6,018 bases of DNA from assembly GCA_958425285.1 (NCBI GenBank), contig CATZVV010000122.1:1-6018 (forward strand), written 5' to 3'. The notes under the pieces were generated by a model. That model worked only from the letters and a program-made list of their open reading frames with translations, was not told where the DNA came from and did not search any database. Shown here in pieces: positions 5,118 to 6,018 of the stretch. This stretch comes from an uncultured Lachnoclostridium sp. GTDB lineage: Bacteria; Bacillota; Clostridia; Lachnospirales; Lachnospiraceae. Both the position numbers and the translations under genes were made by a program. Numbering within the stretch: position 1 is the stretch's first letter; each line of letters starts with the position of its first letter.

Positions 5118-5606
5118 TTAAATAATTGTTACACCAATCCCAACTGCTTTAACAATCAATTCTCCCGTTGTAGGATTAAATTCAATTGTCCGTCCAAATG
5201 TCTTTCCCGTATCTTGCGAAATTAGTGGTATTCCTTTTTGGCTCAAAAATACCTTCGTCGCCTCCACATTTCGAGTACCGATATTAAGGTGCTCATTTTT
5301 TGAAGAAAAAGCAAACATACGAGCTCCTCCTGCAATTTTCGCAATCAGAGCACTAGATACACCATCTATCTGAAGCAACTCATTATACATATCCTGTAAA
5401 CAGGTATCAACAAATTTATAGCGATTTTCATTGTTACTGATTACCCCGCTGTCCGGCAGCATAACATGTGCCATACCGCACCATTTAGAGGATGCATCGT
5501 ACAAAACAACACCGATACATGAACCTAACCCCAAAGTTGCAATCGTCTGCGGAGGACGACAAATTTTATAATCTGCCATTCCTACCCGCAACGTATTTTC
5601 ATTCAT
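5118..5606 (-). CDS. cheD: Chemoreceptor glutamine deamidase CheD
   Basis: CheD deamidates specific glutamines on methyl-accepting chemotaxis proteins and, in Bacillus-type systems, binds CheC and receptors to tune adaptation. The 162-residue length is normal. The active site is intact: Cys30 in GLGSCIG, His47 in GMAHVMLP and Thr24 in TLG have the same relative spacing as Cys27, His44 and Thr21 of Thermotoga maritima CheD. Other family landmarks are VGMADYK (8-14), KIAGGARMF (90-98), IGTRNVEAT (109-117) and GRTIEFNPTTGEL (138-150). The ATG lies inside the 3' end of cheW (8-nt overlap, ATGAATGA). Its purine-rich GAGG (5610-5607) directly abuts the ATG, so translation is probably coupled to cheW rather than initiated from a well-spaced site. 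Confidence 0.97.
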   Translation of the reverse strand: MNENTLRVGMADYKICRPPQTIATLGLGSCIGVVLYDASSKWCGMAHVMLPDSGVISNNENRYKFVDTCLQDMYNELLQIDGVSSALIAKIAGGARMFAFSSKNEHLNIGTRNVEATKVFLSQKGIPLISQDTGKTFGRTIEFNPTTGELIVKAVGIGVTII

Positions 5607-6018
5607 CCTCTTTTTTATCCTTTACTACATTCGGAATATTCAACAGTGAAATCAGGTTTTCCCCATTTTTCCCGATTCCATCTAAATATACCGCATTTTT
5701 TTCAGAAAGCTTAAAAGTCGGTTTCTCAATCGTAGATTCATCCAAATTAACAACCTCCCGGACTTCATCTACAATCATCCCAACCAATGACTGATCTTCC
5801 AATTTGGTAATAATAATTCTTGTTGAGCCAGCATACACATCTTCTTCTAAACCAAATCGACGTCGGAGACTCATAACCGGAACCACCTCACCACGGAGAT
5901 TAATCACTCCCATATAATACGGCTGAGATTTTGGCACACGTGTAATTTTCTGCATACGTACAATATTGTCTACAAGCCCAATCTGTATTCCATATGACTC
6001 CTCTCCTAACTTTATTAC
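5599..6018 (-). CDS. cheW: Chemotaxis coupling protein CheW (5' end cut by window edge)
   Basis: CheW is an SH3-like scaffold that links transmembrane chemoreceptors to the histidine kinase CheA at the cytoplasmic membrane. The frame stays open to the right edge and gives 139 residues, starting mid-protein with VIKLGEESYGIQIGLVDNIV. CheW hallmarks are ITRVP (25-29), GVINLRGEVVPVMSLRRRFG (37-56), GMIVDEVREVV (80-90) and the closing strand ENLISLLNI (120-128). The in-frame ATG at 5955 lies after conserved CheW sequence and is not the start. About 10-25 N-terminal residues are missing relative to typical 150-160-residue CheW proteins. The C-terminus ends in a charged tail (VVKDKKEDE), and its TGA overlaps cheD. 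In B. subtilis cheC separates cheW and cheD; here it does not. Confidence 0.96.
   Translation of the reverse strand, partial: VIKLGEESYGIQIGLVDNIVRMQKITRVPKSQPYYMGVINLRGEVVPVMSLRRRFGLEEDVYAGSTRIIITKLEDQSLVGMIVDEVREVVNLDESTIEKPTFKLSEKNAVYLDGIGKNGENLISLLNIPNVVKDKKEDE

Overview
The window is AT-rich and codes entirely on the minus strand. It looks like the tail of a large flagellar/chemotaxis operon running into the ribosomal protein gene rpsB. Protein sequences and gene order point to a motile Gram-positive Clostridia member, most likely Lachnospiraceae (Roseburia/Agathobacter/Butyrivibrio type). The backbone cheW-cheD-sigma28 ... rpsB matches the end of the Bacillus subtilis fla/che operon (cheW-cheC-cheD-sigD-swrB-rpsB). 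The family assignment comes from recognising proteins and synteny, not from a search.

Layout in the direction of transcription, from high to low coordinates. (1) A cheW fragment, cut by the right edge, overlaps cheD by 8 nt. (2) A small two-helix membrane protein with an acidic coiled-coil tail follows. (3) Next is the flagellar sigma factor fliA/sigD, preceded by a polypurine tract. (4) A FapA/DUF342 beta-helix protein follows. (5) Then a ~100-aa soluble, Gln/Lys/Glu-rich small protein. (6) Then a single-pass protein of DUF6115 type, with a coiled coil and a C-terminal helix-turn-helix-like end; it sits where swrB sits in Bacillus. (7) Then a single-pass protein with an MltG/YceG-type LysM-like domain but no catalytic domain; its best start is a TTG, not the upstream ATG. 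(8) Last is rpsB (ribosomal protein S2), with its own strong sigma-A-type promoter and a ~147-nt structured leader; its 3' end is cut by the left edge.

How the genes fit together: CheW couples receptors to the CheA kinase, and CheD deamidates receptors and tunes adaptation. Sigma28 drives late flagellar and chemotaxis genes. The genes after sigma28 (FapA-like, small soluble protein, DUF6115 protein, LysM-like protein) form a poorly characterised cassette, plausibly concerned with flagellar assembly, placement or wall anchoring. Apart from the rpsB leader, the genes are tightly packed (gaps from -8 to 59 nt, the longest ahead of fliA). I see no convincing intrinsic terminator, so the motility transcript may read into rpsB. 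I found no tRNA, rRNA, CRISPR array, insertion sequence or attachment site.
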